A DNA stretch of 64,000 nt from an uncultured Clostridia bacterium (lineage in GTDB: Bacteria > Bacillota > Clostridia > UBA1381), in contig CANRJY010000001.1 of NCBI GenBank assembly GCA_947631085.1, positions 124,001-188,000 on the forward strand. The letters are read 5' to 3'. Both the position numbers and the translations under genes were made by a program. Below, piece after piece: positions 37,931-47,480 of the stretch (the stretch's first letter is position 1; each line of letters starts with the position of its first letter). Under the pieces are notes generated by a model. That model saw nothing but the letters and a program-made list of their open reading frames with translations. It was not told where the DNA came from and ran no database searches.

Positions 37931-39217
37931 TTATTTCATCTTTCTTTTCTTCACTTCTATAACCGCTATTGCCGCAAGCGCCGAGCAAGCGCATATCGCC
38001 AACGGTATTATCGGAGTTCCGTCTCCCGTCTTCGGATTGTTTTTATTGTTGGGAGCCGTGGTAGCCCTAGGTGTCGCTGTCGGCCTCGGCGTCGCCGTAG
38101 GTGTCGGTGTTGTCGTCGGTTTCGGCGTGGTTGTCGGTTTCGGAGTAGCCGTAGGTTTCGGAGACGACGTTGCCGCCGTGTACGGCGTAAATGTAACCAA
38201 ATCGGTAAGCGTTATTGTATCGCCGCTTTTCAAATCAACATCGTAGCTGCTGATACCTGTACCGTCATTTGTCAATGCTATACGAGTTTTCAAAACTCCC
38301 CCCGACGAACGGACTTCAATAATTCCGTTTCCGCGCATCGTATATTTACCGATAGGTATATCCTGTCCTGCAGTATATGTTCCGACGGCAAGCGTCATAG
38401 ATTCAGTTGCTCCCGGCGCCAATGTTATTGCCGGATAAACGGATGCCGGCGTCGCAGTCGGAACGACTGTAACATACGGAGTTATCGGCGGAGCTGTTAC
38501 TGAAGCCGTAGCCATAGGAGCTGTTACAGGCGCGGCTGTTGACTTTTCGGGAACTGCAGGTATTGTCGCCGACGGGTGCATCGAAGGCGAAGGCGTGCGA
38601 TTCGGAGCGGCTGTGCTCAATTCATTTTTATTAACGCTCCCGCTGTCCGACGCAACATTTACTATGCTCCAATTTGCCTTGCGCGCGGCGTTTCTGTACT
38701 CCGAGGTGTTCGCCTCGGGATCCGCCTGTATGGTTATTTTATATGTTCTCACATCATGTCCGTTGGTACTGTTGAAAATACCGAGAGGAATGTCTCTTTC
38801 CATTGAAGGCTTGTAATCGCCGTGGCTGTCGGTATAAATCAAATCTCCGTCCTCATCGGTCACGGTTATATCATAATAGTTCAAAACGTCTTCCTCGCCG
38901 ATGCTGTAATCTTCCTTCGCGGAAAACTTTTCAACGCTTAATCTGACAGCTATATCAACAACCTTGCCGCCCGCGCTTTCACTGCACACGCTGATAGTCT
39001 GCGTGACCTTTCCCGAGGACATAAGCTTACTCAAATCTATAAGCTCCTTTATGGATTTTACGCATTCTTGCGATTTTTCCGAGTCGTAAAAATATTTCAC
39101 CGAAGCATTTGCTTCATTTTTGACCTCTATATTGGAATTGCCCGCAGCAAATACGTTTTGTGACACACACACCGCCAGCATCGCTGCCGCGCAGATTGCT
39201 GATAATATCTTCTTCAT
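37931..39217 (-). CDS. Cell-wall-anchored surface protein, probable sortase B substrate
   Basis: Signal peptide MKKILSAICAAAMLAVCVSQNVFAAG; TPKPTTTP linker; C-terminus NPKTGDGTPIIPLAICACSALAAIAVIEVKKRKMK (sorting motif, TM, basic tail). Confidence 0.82.
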   Translation of the reverse strand: MKKILSAICAAAMLAVCVSQNVFAAGNSNIEVKNEANASVKYFYDSEKSQECVKSIKELIDLSKLMSSGKVTQTISVCSESAGGKVVDIAVRLSVEKFSAKEDYSIGEEDVLNYYDITVTDEDGDLIYTDSHGDYKPSMERDIPLGIFNSTNGHDVRTYKITIQADPEANTSEYRNAARKANWSIVNVASDSGSVNKNELSTAAPNRTPSPSMHPSATIPAVPEKSTAAPVTAPMATASVTAPPITPYVTVVPTATPASVYPAITLAPGATESMTLAVGTYTAGQDIPIGKYTMRGNGIIEVRSSGGVLKTRIALTNDGTGISSYDVDLKSGDTITLTDLVTFTPYTAATSSPKPTATPKPTTTPKPTTTPTPTATPRPTATPRATTAPNNKNNPKTGDGTPIIPLAICACSALAAIAVIEVKKRKMK

Positions 39218-39472
39218 CGCTTTCCTCTCCTTAAAATCCACAATTATTTACATCAGAATATATTACACCTCATTATCCTTTAGTATTCTATCACAATTTT
39301 ATTTCATTGTCACTACTTGTAATATGATTGTTAAAATTGATTTTTATTTTTGTGTGTTATGCATATATATTTTTTAATAAATTGAATTTTATTGTGTATA
39401 TTGTATAGAAATTATACCTGTTAAAAATAACAAAAATATGATAAAATATATAAAACAGTATAATTAAAGGCG

Positions 39473-40687
39473 GTGAATATTTTGAGTAAAATTCTTACAT
39501 ATCAAAGGCTTTCAAAGGAAATTCAAGAAAAAATCACAGAGGATATGGGACCGGCCGTGTCGGCGGAAATCCCAAAAGCTGTACGGCGCGACCCATCACA
39601 TGACCGCGCCAATTTATGGCGTCCGGCATATATCAGGGACGTGGAAAAGATTATGCATTGTAGCTATTATAACCGCTATGCCGACAAAACTCAGGTATTC
39701 TCTTTCTATAAAAACGACGATATATCTCACCGCGCCTTTCATGTGCAGCTTGTATCGAGAATAGCGCGCAACATAGGCAGACTTCTCGGTCTTAATATCG
39801 ACTTGATCGAGGCGATAGCGCTCGGACACGACATAGGTCATACTCCCTTCGGGCATGCCGGAGAGCGTTTTTTAAATGAGCTGTACAATAAAAATACGGG
39901 AAGATTTTTTAATCATAATGTTCACAGCGTGCGGGTGCTCGATAAAATACTTAATCTCAATTTATCGCTTCAGACCCTTGACGGAATTTTATGCCACAAC
40001 GGCGAATTTGAATGCCGAGAATACCGTCCCGCGCCTCTCAGCGGTTTTGATGAGTTCGATTTAAAGATGGAATCATGCTATACCGATCCCTCAGCCATAG
40101 AAAGGCTTGTTCCGTCAACGCTTGAGGGCTGCGTTGTCCGCATATGCGACATGATAGCGTACATCGGCAAGGATCGTCAGGACGCGCTTCGCACCCATAC
40201 GATCAACAGCGAGGAAATATTCGATGACAGCGCAATAGGACGCGTAAACGCTCAGATTATAAACAATCTCATAGTAAATATTGTCGAAAACAGCTACGGC
40301 AAAGACTATATCATGCTCGACGACGAGCATTACGCATCTCTGAAAAAAAGCAAAGCCGACAATTACAGATATATTTACCACAATGACGCGCTTTCGCAAA
40401 AATATGATGAAATAATCAGACCTATGTTTAAAAAAATATACGCACGGCTTCTTGACGATATCATTTCGGGCAACAGAAAATCACCGATTTTCGCGCATCA
40501 TATCGAGCATATCAAGCACGAGAACCGTTTCCGGGGCGGCTCCGACTATTCGCTTACCGAACCGAATCAGATAGTCGTTGATTACATCGCCAGCATGACC
40601 GACGACTATTTCATAGACCTGTACGAATACCTGTTTGACGAGCCCTCGGGCGTTGAATATATATCCTATTTTAACGATTTGACATAA
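39473..40687 (+). CDS. HD-domain dGTP triphosphohydrolase-like protein
   Basis: RAFHVQLVSRIARNIGRLLGLNIDLIEAIALGHDIGHTPFGHAGE; VVRICDMIAYIGKDRQDA. GTG start. Confidence 0.85.
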   Translation: MNILSKILTYQRLSKEIQEKITEDMGPAVSAEIPKAVRRDPSHDRANLWRPAYIRDVEKIMHCSYYNRYADKTQVFSFYKNDDISHRAFHVQLVSRIARNIGRLLGLNIDLIEAIALGHDIGHTPFGHAGERFLNELYNKNTGRFFNHNVHSVRVLDKILNLNLSLQTLDGILCHNGEFECREYRPAPLSGFDEFDLKMESCYTDPSAIERLVPSTLEGCVVRICDMIAYIGKDRQDALRTHTINSEEIFDDSAIGRVNAQIINNLIVNIVENSYGKDYIMLDDEHYASLKKSKADNYRYIYHNDALSQKYDEIIRPMFKKIYARLLDDIISGNRKSPIFAHHIEHIKHENRFRGGSDYSLTEPNQIVVDYIASMTDDYFIDLYEYLFDEPSGVEYISYFNDLT

Positions 40688-40727
40688 AAAAGCACAGAAA
40701 TCCGTTACGGATTTCTGTGCTTTTTTC
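40686..40727. terminator. Strong bidirectional terminator, overlapping the prmC stop
   Basis: AAAAAAGCACAGAAATCCGT-ACGGATTTCTGTGCTTTTTT, about 20-bp perfect stem. Confidence 0.93.
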
Positions 40728-41544
40728 CGGCGACGACCCTGTCGTTGCCGCATAAATCCTTTATAATTTTGACGTCTTCAAATCCGGCGTTTTTCATCAG
40801 TTCGCTCACCGCCTCGCCCTGATCGAATCCCGTTTCAAAAGCGAGCATACCTCCGCCGCGGAGCAGCCCCATAGCTTGCCCAACAATGCGGCGATAAAAT
40901 TTCAATCCATCGCTGCCGCCGTCAAGTGCGGATAACGGCTCGTAATCCTTAACCTCGGTTTGAAGCGAATCGATCACATCTGTTTCTATATAAGGCGGAT
41001 TTGAAACCACAATATCATATATTCCCGAAGGCGTCTCGTCAAGTATATTCATCTCGGCAAAGCTCACCCTGTCGGCAACGCCGTTTAACCGCGCGTTTTC
41101 CAGAGCCGTCCTGAGCGCTTCGCCGCTTATATCCAACCCCGTCGCCGAGACATTTTTATTATAGCGCGCGAGACTTATCGCTATGCAGCCCGTTCCCGTG
41201 CCTATATCGAGTATATTTGCAGGTTTTCCGTCCATAAATTCAAGAAGATATTCTACGAGCGTTTCGGTATCACAGCGCGGTATCAGCGTCGAACGGTTAA
41301 CCTTGAACCTGAGCGACATAAATTCCGTCTCGCCGAGAATATATTGAAGCGGTTCACCGCTTATTCTGCGCTCCGCCATCTTAATTGCCCGCTCCGCGCC
41401 TTCCTTCGGGGCTTCTTCTTTGTTTTTTATAATAAGCTCCGTCCGCGGTATGTCCAGCGCTTTCATCACAATCCGATTAGCCTCAAATTCAGCGTTTTCA
41501 TCAAGCATACCGCGAATTTTCCGCACGAGCGCGCCTATTACCAT
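40705..41544 (-). CDS. prmC: Peptide chain release factor N5-glutamine methyltransferase
   Basis: LIPRCDTETLVEYLLEFM, ILDIGTGTGCIAISLA, VSNPPYIETDVIDSL (NPPY motif). Confidence 0.94.
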   Translation of the reverse strand: MVIGALVRKIRGMLDENAEFEANRIVMKALDIPRTELIIKNKEEAPKEGAERAIKMAERRISGEPLQYILGETEFMSLRFKVNRSTLIPRCDTETLVEYLLEFMDGKPANILDIGTGTGCIAISLARYNKNVSATGLDISGEALRTALENARLNGVADRVSFAEMNILDETPSGIYDIVVSNPPYIETDVIDSLQTEVKDYEPLSALDGGSDGLKFYRRIVGQAMGLLRGGGMLAFETGFDQGEAVSELMKNAGFEDVKIIKDLCGNDRVVAGKKHRNP

Positions 41545-42530
41545 TTGTCATCCTCCGAATTTTCGGGAATACACGGTTTCATGGACTCGATAGCCACCTC
41601 TATTTGACTTTCGTCCGGCTCCCTTGTCGTCAGCCTTTGCAGCCACAGTCCGGGCTTTGACAGCCAGCCCACGCATTTATTTTTGCTGCGTCCGGCAAGC
41701 TTTATAATCTCATATGATATTCCCGCCACAACCGGCAGAAGCAGCAGACGGGTACTCATTCTCAAAAGCGTGCTGGCGATCGCCCCATAGCCGTCAAATC
41801 TCGGAAGAAGCGCAAACAACAGAATACTTATTATCATAACAAACAGCAGAAAGCTCGTGCCGCATCTCGGATGGAAACGCGTGTACCTTTTCACATTCTC
41901 CGGAGTCAGCTCCTCGCCCGCCTCGTAACACGCAATCGTTTTATGTTCCGCGCCGTGGTATTCAAAAACGCGTTTTATATCCTTCATCTGCGATACAAGG
42001 GCAAGATATGAAATGAAAATAACCATTCTGATTATTCCCTCGAATATGCTTGTAAACGCGCTTGTGGACGTTATGCGGTCAATCGCCGGAACAAGCGTGC
42101 CAAGCGCCTCCACACCCTTTGTAAGCAGCGCCGGCAGCAGCATAAATATCGCCACGCTGAACACGAGCGAAATCGCTATTGCTACATATATTACTATATC
42201 CTTTACCTTATCTCCGAACTTATCGTCAAGCCATTTATCAAATTTGCTCTCGGGTTCCTCGTCCTCTTCCTCAACGTCTATAAATTCCGCGCTGAACATC
42301 AGCGCCTTCATTCCGATTACGAGACTGTCCACAAAATTCACGCAGCCGCGTATAATCGGCAGACGAAAAAACCTTGAGCGCGTTTTTACACCGTTTTCGT
42401 CTATTTTTTTCTCTATATCTCCGTCAGGCTTTCTTACGGCGACAACCGTTTTATACGGGCCGCGCATCATAACGCCCTCCATTACAGCCTGACCGCCTAT
42501 CGACGTTATATGAAGCTCTTTATTGTCCAT
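41538..42530 (-). CDS. DUF1385 membrane protein
   Basis: SIGGQAVMEGVMMRGPYKTVVAVRKPDGDI; YHGAEHKTIACYEAGEELTPENVKRYTRFHPRCGTSFL. Confidence 0.9.
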   Translation of the reverse strand: MDNKELHITSIGGQAVMEGVMMRGPYKTVVAVRKPDGDIEKKIDENGVKTRSRFFRLPIIRGCVNFVDSLVIGMKALMFSAEFIDVEEEDEEPESKFDKWLDDKFGDKVKDIVIYVAIAISLVFSVAIFMLLPALLTKGVEALGTLVPAIDRITSTSAFTSIFEGIIRMVIFISYLALVSQMKDIKRVFEYHGAEHKTIACYEAGEELTPENVKRYTRFHPRCGTSFLLFVMIISILLFALLPRFDGYGAIASTLLRMSTRLLLLPVVAGISYEIIKLAGRSKNKCVGWLSKPGLWLQRLTTREPDESQIEVAIESMKPCIPENSEDDKW

Positions 42531-42554
42531 ATCATATTATCCTTTCATAAAAAA

Positions 42555-43145
42555 TCAGCACGGATCGCACCACGGAGTTAGGCATTGTGCGCAAAGACAC
42601 ATTGTACACGGGTCGCACGGCAAGCACATTCCTCCGCCCTGCGTCGATGTGGAATACCCTCTTCGGCGGGCCTGCAAATTCTGCAGCGCATCCAAATATT
42701 CAACGTTATTCGGTTCCATGTTGACCGCAGTCTGAAAAAAGCTCAGCGCTTGGTCATACCAGCCCATCTGCATACGGACGCGCCCCGAAAGATAATACCA
42801 TTCCGCCGTTCTCGGCAAAGAATTGAGCATCGACAGCGCTTCATTCATGCGTCCCTGCGATATAAACGCTCGCACCGCCGCAAACGAAGCCGCGCCGCCG
42901 GAATAATTTCCCGACGATGATTGTCCCGAATACCCGCTCGAGGACGATCCGCCCGACGTCTGATTGTTATTCATAATCATGTCATACGCCTTGTTGATTT
43001 CCTTAATTTTTTCCGCCGCAAGATCGGCGAGAGGATTATTAACGTACTTGTCCGGATGATACTTTTTTACAAGCTCACGGTACGCTTTTTTTATTGTTTC
43101 CTCATCCGCGTCCCTTCCGACGCCCAAAACCTCATACGGATCCAT
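42555..43145 (-). CDS. J-domain protein with TPR-like region and Cys-rich C-terminal tail
   Basis: [34 protein letters not shown]; tail [27 protein letters not shown]. Confidence 0.88.
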   Translation of the reverse strand: MDPYEVLGVGRDADEETIKKAYRELVKKYHPDKYVNNPLADLAAEKIKEINKAYDMIMNNNQTSGGSSSSGYSGQSSSGNYSGGAASFAAVRAFISQGRMNEALSMLNSLPRTAEWYYLSGRVRMQMGWYDQALSFFQTAVNMEPNNVEYLDALQNLQARRRGYSTSTQGGGMCLPCDPCTMCLCAQCLTPWCDPC

Positions 43146-43148
43146 AGA

Positions 43149-43994
43149 TTATTCTCCCAATACAGATTTTTGTTTTCCCTTTAGTCCCTGATAAACTATA
43201 TTTTCAATAAGCCGCCGGTTCCTGTGAAGCTTCAAAAGCTCCAATGCCGACGCCATATTTTCAAGAGTAAGCGTAAGCGTAAAATCCACGCGCTCGCGGA
43301 TTTTTTCCTTTTCCTCCAAGACGTCCGAGCCGGCGTTTACAAGGAACGTATTGTATGACCCCGATTTAAAATCCTTTTCCATATCGTTGTACGCGTCTAT
43401 TATATACAGCCATCTGCCCAAATTGTACCCGAACCACGCCAATACCCGAACAGTGTCGGGATCTTTAACAAGCTCCGGCGTAAATATAAACTCAAGTATC
43501 TTCGCAAACCTGTCGGCAACCTCATCTATTTCGGCGCAGCCCTGTTTCTCAAGCTCGGAAAGCTCACAGAGTTTTTCCGATATAAAATTGTACGCTCCGC
43601 CGTGTTTTTTCAGCGCTTTTTCCTTGCCCGATTTCAGAGCCGTCATACCCAACCGCGCTTTCATGCTGCCGTCGTCGTCACGGTCATCCTTAAGCTTTAA
43701 ATACATCAAAAGCTCGCCCACTCCGGCAGCGTAATTTACCGCGTCGTCATTTATTACATGCACGCGCTTTTTCAACGGATGTATAACGCATCTTTTTTCC
43801 GCTGTTTCCGCGTTTTCAAACAGTACCGATGAGAGAACCAGAGCAAGAAATGTAATGTCGTAGCTCAATCCGAGCCTTGATATCTGCGAGCATTCGCTTC
43901 CTATCGCTTCGCATAAGCCGCAGTAATACGCGCTGAAGGTACCGAAATCCTCAGCGCTGAGGCCTCCGCGCGCGGCAGTCACATACCCAAACAT
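43149..43994 (-). CDS. DUF5685-like protein
   Basis: MFGYVTAARGGLSAEDFGTFSAYYCGLCEAIGSECSQISRLGLSYDITFLALVLSSV. Confidence 0.7.
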   Translation of the reverse strand: MFGYVTAARGGLSAEDFGTFSAYYCGLCEAIGSECSQISRLGLSYDITFLALVLSSVLFENAETAEKRCVIHPLKKRVHVINDDAVNYAAGVGELLMYLKLKDDRDDDGSMKARLGMTALKSGKEKALKKHGGAYNFISEKLCELSELEKQGCAEIDEVADRFAKILEFIFTPELVKDPDTVRVLAWFGYNLGRWLYIIDAYNDMEKDFKSGSYNTFLVNAGSDVLEEKEKIRERVDFTLTLTLENMASALELLKLHRNRRLIENIVYQGLKGKQKSVLGE

Positions 43995-44143
43995 GGCAAA
44001 ACCCGCCTTCCGATAACTCTGACATATAGTATAACTCTAATTCCGATAAATTTCAACCGTCTTTTGTAAAATTTTCTTTTTGTTAATATTTATGAATAAT
44101 TCGCCTTCCGCAGCAAATACTAACCGAAAGGAGTGGTATTTCG

Positions 44144-44587
44144 ATGAAAAACATGACAAGCGATCAATATAATGAATATGTAAAGCGGAAAACGCCCGAC
44201 TCGAAAACATTTTTATGCTGCGTTAAGGCATTTTTGATAGGCGGGCTTATCTGCGCAATCGGTCAGTGTATACGCGTAATTTTCGAAAAGCTCGGGCTTA
44301 GCGAGGACGCGGCGTCCACGGCCACAGCGATCACTCTCGTATTTTTCGGCGCGCTGCTTACCGGTCTTGACATATATCCCAAAATAGCCAAGCACGCGGG
44401 CGCGGGTACGATCGTTCCGATTACCGGCTTTGCAAATTCCGTAGTCGCTCCGGCGCTGGAAGCCAAAACCGAGGGTATGGTTCTCGGAGTCGGCGCGAAA
44501 ATATTTACAATCGCGGGTCCGGTAATACTTTACGGCACCATCGCTTCCTCTGTCGCAGGACTTATATATTACTTTTTCGTGATTTAA
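44144..44587 (+). CDS. spoVAC: Stage V sporulation protein AC
   Basis: CVKAFLIGGLICAIGQCIRVIFEKLGLSEDAASTATAITLVFFGALLTGLDIYPKIAKHAGAGTIVPITGFANSVVAPALEAKTEGMVLGVGAKIF. Confidence 0.94.
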   Translation: MKNMTSDQYNEYVKRKTPDSKTFLCCVKAFLIGGLICAIGQCIRVIFEKLGLSEDAASTATAITLVFFGALLTGLDIYPKIAKHAGAGTIVPITGFANSVVAPALEAKTEGMVLGVGAKIFTIAGPVILYGTIASSVAGLIYYFFVI

Positions 44588-45080
44588 TCAAATCAAGTAT
44601 TTCCATAGCGCATGAGCGCGCGCTGCGTTCGGGAACTATTTTGATTTTGTAATCGCAGTCATCATAAAACGGACGGCGCGCCTCAAAGCGCCGTCTGACG
44701 TCGGCTATATCTTGATTTTTAAGCAGCGGACGCGTAGCCGCGGCTTTTTCGAGACGTTCTTTTATAACCTCAAAATCCGGCGAGAGATTAAATATAATCC
44801 CGTTTCGGCGAAGCTCCGTCATATTTGATTTGTTTAGAACGACTCCGCCGCCGGTGGAAATTACCATATTGTCCATAGCCGATACTTTTTTTATAATTTC
44901 ATGCTCTTTTGCCCGAAAATACTCCTCGCCGTATTTTGCAAAAATTTCGTTTATTGTGATTCCCTCATTTTGTTCAAGATATTCGTCCGTGTCTATAAAT
45001 TCGAATTTTGACATTCCCGCGATTTCTTTTGATATCGTGGTCTTTCCCGAAGCCATAAAACCCGTTATAACTATATTCAT
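44562..45080 (-). CDS. aroK: Shikimate kinase
   Basis: MNIVITGFMASGKTTISKEIAGMSKFEFIDTDEYLEQNEGITINEIFAKYGEEYFRAKEHEII. Confidence 0.93.
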   Translation of the reverse strand: MNIVITGFMASGKTTISKEIAGMSKFEFIDTDEYLEQNEGITINEIFAKYGEEYFRAKEHEIIKKVSAMDNMVISTGGGVVLNKSNMTELRRNGIIFNLSPDFEVIKERLEKAAATRPLLKNQDIADVRRRFEARRPFYDDCDYKIKIVPERSARSCAMEILDLIKSRKSNI

Positions 45081-45940
45081 CTTCCGAATACCTCCCGCTT
45101 TATCCTGTCCGCCATGCCGTCGGGTACTGCGGTATCGGTAAACAGCTCATAAGCTATTATTCCCTGATATATAAGCATACCCAAGCCGTTCATGGTTTTC
45201 GCGCCGCGCTTTTTCGCCTCTTGCAAAAACAGCGTTTCGTCAGGATTATATATCATATCAACCACAGCCGTTTTATCGTTAATAAACGACAAATCCTTAA
45301 GCGGTTCTATCGCGTCCGTCGGCAGCTTTTCCGTCTGAGGCTCCATGCCGGCGGAGGTCATATTGATTACTATGTCAAAATCGAGCTCGTCAAGCTCCGT
45401 TTTTATTTTATAGCCGCTCTGCTCCGCTATCCTCTCAGCCAAATCGTAAACCTTGCTCACAGTGCGGTTTACAACCGTGACCGATTCCGGTTTTCCCTGA
45501 ATTAGCCTTATAAGCACCGGCTTTACGACGCCGCCCGCGCCTATAATCAATATTTTGCTTTTATTTACCTCTATGCCTGCCTTTTCAAGCGACATATAAA
45601 ATCCGTCAGCGTCGGTGTTATATCCGCACAGCCTACCGTCTCTGTTCACTATGGTGTTAACTGAACCCAAAAGCTTCGCCTGCTCCGAGACCTCGTCTAT
45701 GTACTCCATTACGGCTACCTTGTGCGGCGCGGTAACATTCAGTCCGCGTATGCCGAGTGCTCTCACTCCGTCCATGGCTTTTCCCAAGCTCTCCAGCTTT
45801 ACATGCCAAGCGCTGTATATGTAATTATTTCCCGTTTCGCCCGATATAAAATTGTGCATAATCGGCGAAAAGCTGTGATCAACAGGATCTCCGATTATGC
45901 CGAGCTGCTTTGTGTGACCGTCTACTTTCAGCATCGTCAT
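45077..45940 (-). CDS. aroE: Shikimate dehydrogenase
   Basis: LGIIGDPVDHSFSPIMHNFI; GLNVTAPHKVAVMEYIDEVSEQAKLLGSVNTIVNRDGRLCGYNTDADGF. Confidence 0.95.
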   Translation of the reverse strand: MTMLKVDGHTKQLGIIGDPVDHSFSPIMHNFISGETGNNYIYSAWHVKLESLGKAMDGVRALGIRGLNVTAPHKVAVMEYIDEVSEQAKLLGSVNTIVNRDGRLCGYNTDADGFYMSLEKAGIEVNKSKILIIGAGGVVKPVLIRLIQGKPESVTVVNRTVSKVYDLAERIAEQSGYKIKTELDELDFDIVINMTSAGMEPQTEKLPTDAIEPLKDLSFINDKTAVVDMIYNPDETLFLQEAKKRGAKTMNGLGMLIYQGIIAYELFTDTAVPDGMADRIKREVFGR

Positions 45941-45998
45941 TCTCCTTTTAATCGTTTTCCTTATTATACCACAGCTTTTCCGATTTGAAAAGGCTTTT

Positions 45999-46355
45999 TT
46001 ATTTCTTTGCCTTTGATTTAAAAATTACGGCTGCTAAAAATCCGAATATCAGCGCCGCGGCTATGCCTCCGGCTCCGGCGGTAAGCCCGCCCGTAAATAT
46101 TCCCAAAAATCCCTGCTCAGAAACCGCCTTATACGCGCCCTTGCAGAGATTGTACCCAAACCCCGTCAGCGGCACCGTGGCTCCGGCGCCGGCAAATCTT
46201 ACAAGCGGCTCATACACGCCTATAAGCTGCAAAAATACCCCGAGAACCACAAATGTAACAAGTATTCTCGCGGGAGTCATTTTGGTTTTATCTATCAATA
46301 CCTGACCGACCGCGCATATCAGGCCGCCGACCACAAACGCTTTTACAAAATCCAT
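45999..46355 (-). CDS. spoVAE: Stage V sporulation protein AE
   Basis: AFVVGGLICAVGQVLIDKTKMTPARILVTFVVLGVFLQLIGVYEPLVRFAGAGATVPLTGFGYNLCKGAYKAV. Confidence 0.93.
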   Translation of the reverse strand: MDFVKAFVVGGLICAVGQVLIDKTKMTPARILVTFVVLGVFLQLIGVYEPLVRFAGAGATVPLTGFGYNLCKGAYKAVSEQGFLGIFTGGLTAGAGGIAAALIFGFLAAVIFKSKAKK

Positions 46356-46361
46356 ATAATC

Positions 46362-47369
46362 CTACCTTTCTATCGCGACCGCGTGCGCTATACACGGGAT
46401 CGTTTCTCCCTGTTCCACAGTCATCGGGTTCATCAGCGCTCCCGTCGCCATAAGAAGCACCTTTTCATATGTTCCCTTTTTGATTTCGTCGTAAATACAT
46501 CCGCAGAACACGCTGCCGCAGCAGCCGCAGCCGCTTCCGCCGGAATGAACATCCTGCTTTTCAATATCAAATATCATTTTGCCGCAGTCGTTATGCAGCT
46601 CGCGAATATCATATCCGTCCTCGAGCATCAGCTCCTGAAATATATCCGAGCCCACAACTCCCAAATCACCCGTCAAAATCAAATCATAGTAATCCGGTCT
46701 GCGGCCGGTGTCCCTGAAATGGGCGGTAAGGGTATCAATAGCGGCAGGCGCCATAGCCGCGCCCATGTTGCTCAGATCGCTTATTCCCATATCAACGATT
46801 TTGCCGGTTGTGACATGCGTTACCCTCGGTCCGCCGCCGTTCGATGAAAGTATCGCCGCGCCGGAGCCCGTAACCGTCCACTGTGCTGCAGGCGTGCGCT
46901 GACCGCCGTATTCAAGCGGATATCTGAATTGTTTTTCAGCCGTACAGAAATGGCTCGATGTGACGCACAGCACCCGCTCCGCACAGCCGCCCGATATCAG
47001 CATACTGCCGATTGAAAGGCTTTCGGTCATAGTCGAGCATGCTCCGTAAAGTCCCAAAAAAGGCACGCCTAAATCGCGCATTCCGTAATGAGCGCCGACG
47101 CACTGATTTATCAGATCCCCCGCAAGCGCATAATGTATGTCGTCGGGTTTTAATCCGGCTTTTGAAAGGACTTTTAGCGCTGTTTCTTTTTGCAGCTTGC
47201 TTTCCGCTCTTTCCCAGCTTTTCTCGCCCCATTTATCATCATTTAAAATTTCATCAAAATATTGAGCGAGAGGACCTTCGCCTTCCTTTACACCCACTAT
47301 GGACGCCGTCTGTGAAATAACCGGCGGCCTGTCCAGCTCCACCGTTTGTCTGCCAATTCTTCTGCTCAT
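46362..47369 (-). CDS. spoVAD: Stage V sporulation protein AD
   Basis: GREGPLAQYFDEIL-like VKEGEGPLAQYFDEILNDDKWGEKSWE; LGLYGACSTMTESLSIGSMLISGG; GGSGCGCCGSVFCGCIY. Confidence 0.93.
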   Translation of the reverse strand: MSRRIGRQTVELDRPPVISQTASIVGVKEGEGPLAQYFDEILNDDKWGEKSWERAESKLQKETALKVLSKAGLKPDDIHYALAGDLINQCVGAHYGMRDLGVPFLGLYGACSTMTESLSIGSMLISGGCAERVLCVTSSHFCTAEKQFRYPLEYGGQRTPAAQWTVTGSGAAILSSNGGGPRVTHVTTGKIVDMGISDLSNMGAAMAPAAIDTLTAHFRDTGRRPDYYDLILTGDLGVVGSDIFQELMLEDGYDIRELHNDCGKMIFDIEKQDVHSGGSGCGCCGSVFCGCIYDEIKKGTYEKVLLMATGALMNPMTVEQGETIPCIAHAVAIER

Positions 47370-47439
47370 ATAATCTTCTCCTCGCGTTTTTCTTATTTTT
47401 TGCCGTTCGGAAAATATTATGCTTATTTTTTAAGAAAAT

Positions 47440-47473
47440 ATTAAAACCGCCCTGTTTAAATCCAGGACGGTTT
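47440..47473 (-). terminator. Terminator downstream of NfnB-like gene
   Basis: AAACCGTCCTGG-N7-CAGGGCGGTTTT on the - strand. Confidence 0.6.
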
Positions 47474-47480
47474 AAATCTA

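Noticed and set aside
38037-38246. + strand 69-aa VGLGVAVGVGV ORF
   Set aside because: Shadow of the TPKPTTTP linker in the sortase substrate gene.
44094-44122. Possible sigma-G promoter (GAATA-N17-AATACTA) before spoVAC
   Set aside because: The -10 is off consensus and the expected start would fall inside the Shine-Dalgarno; too weak to report as a feature.
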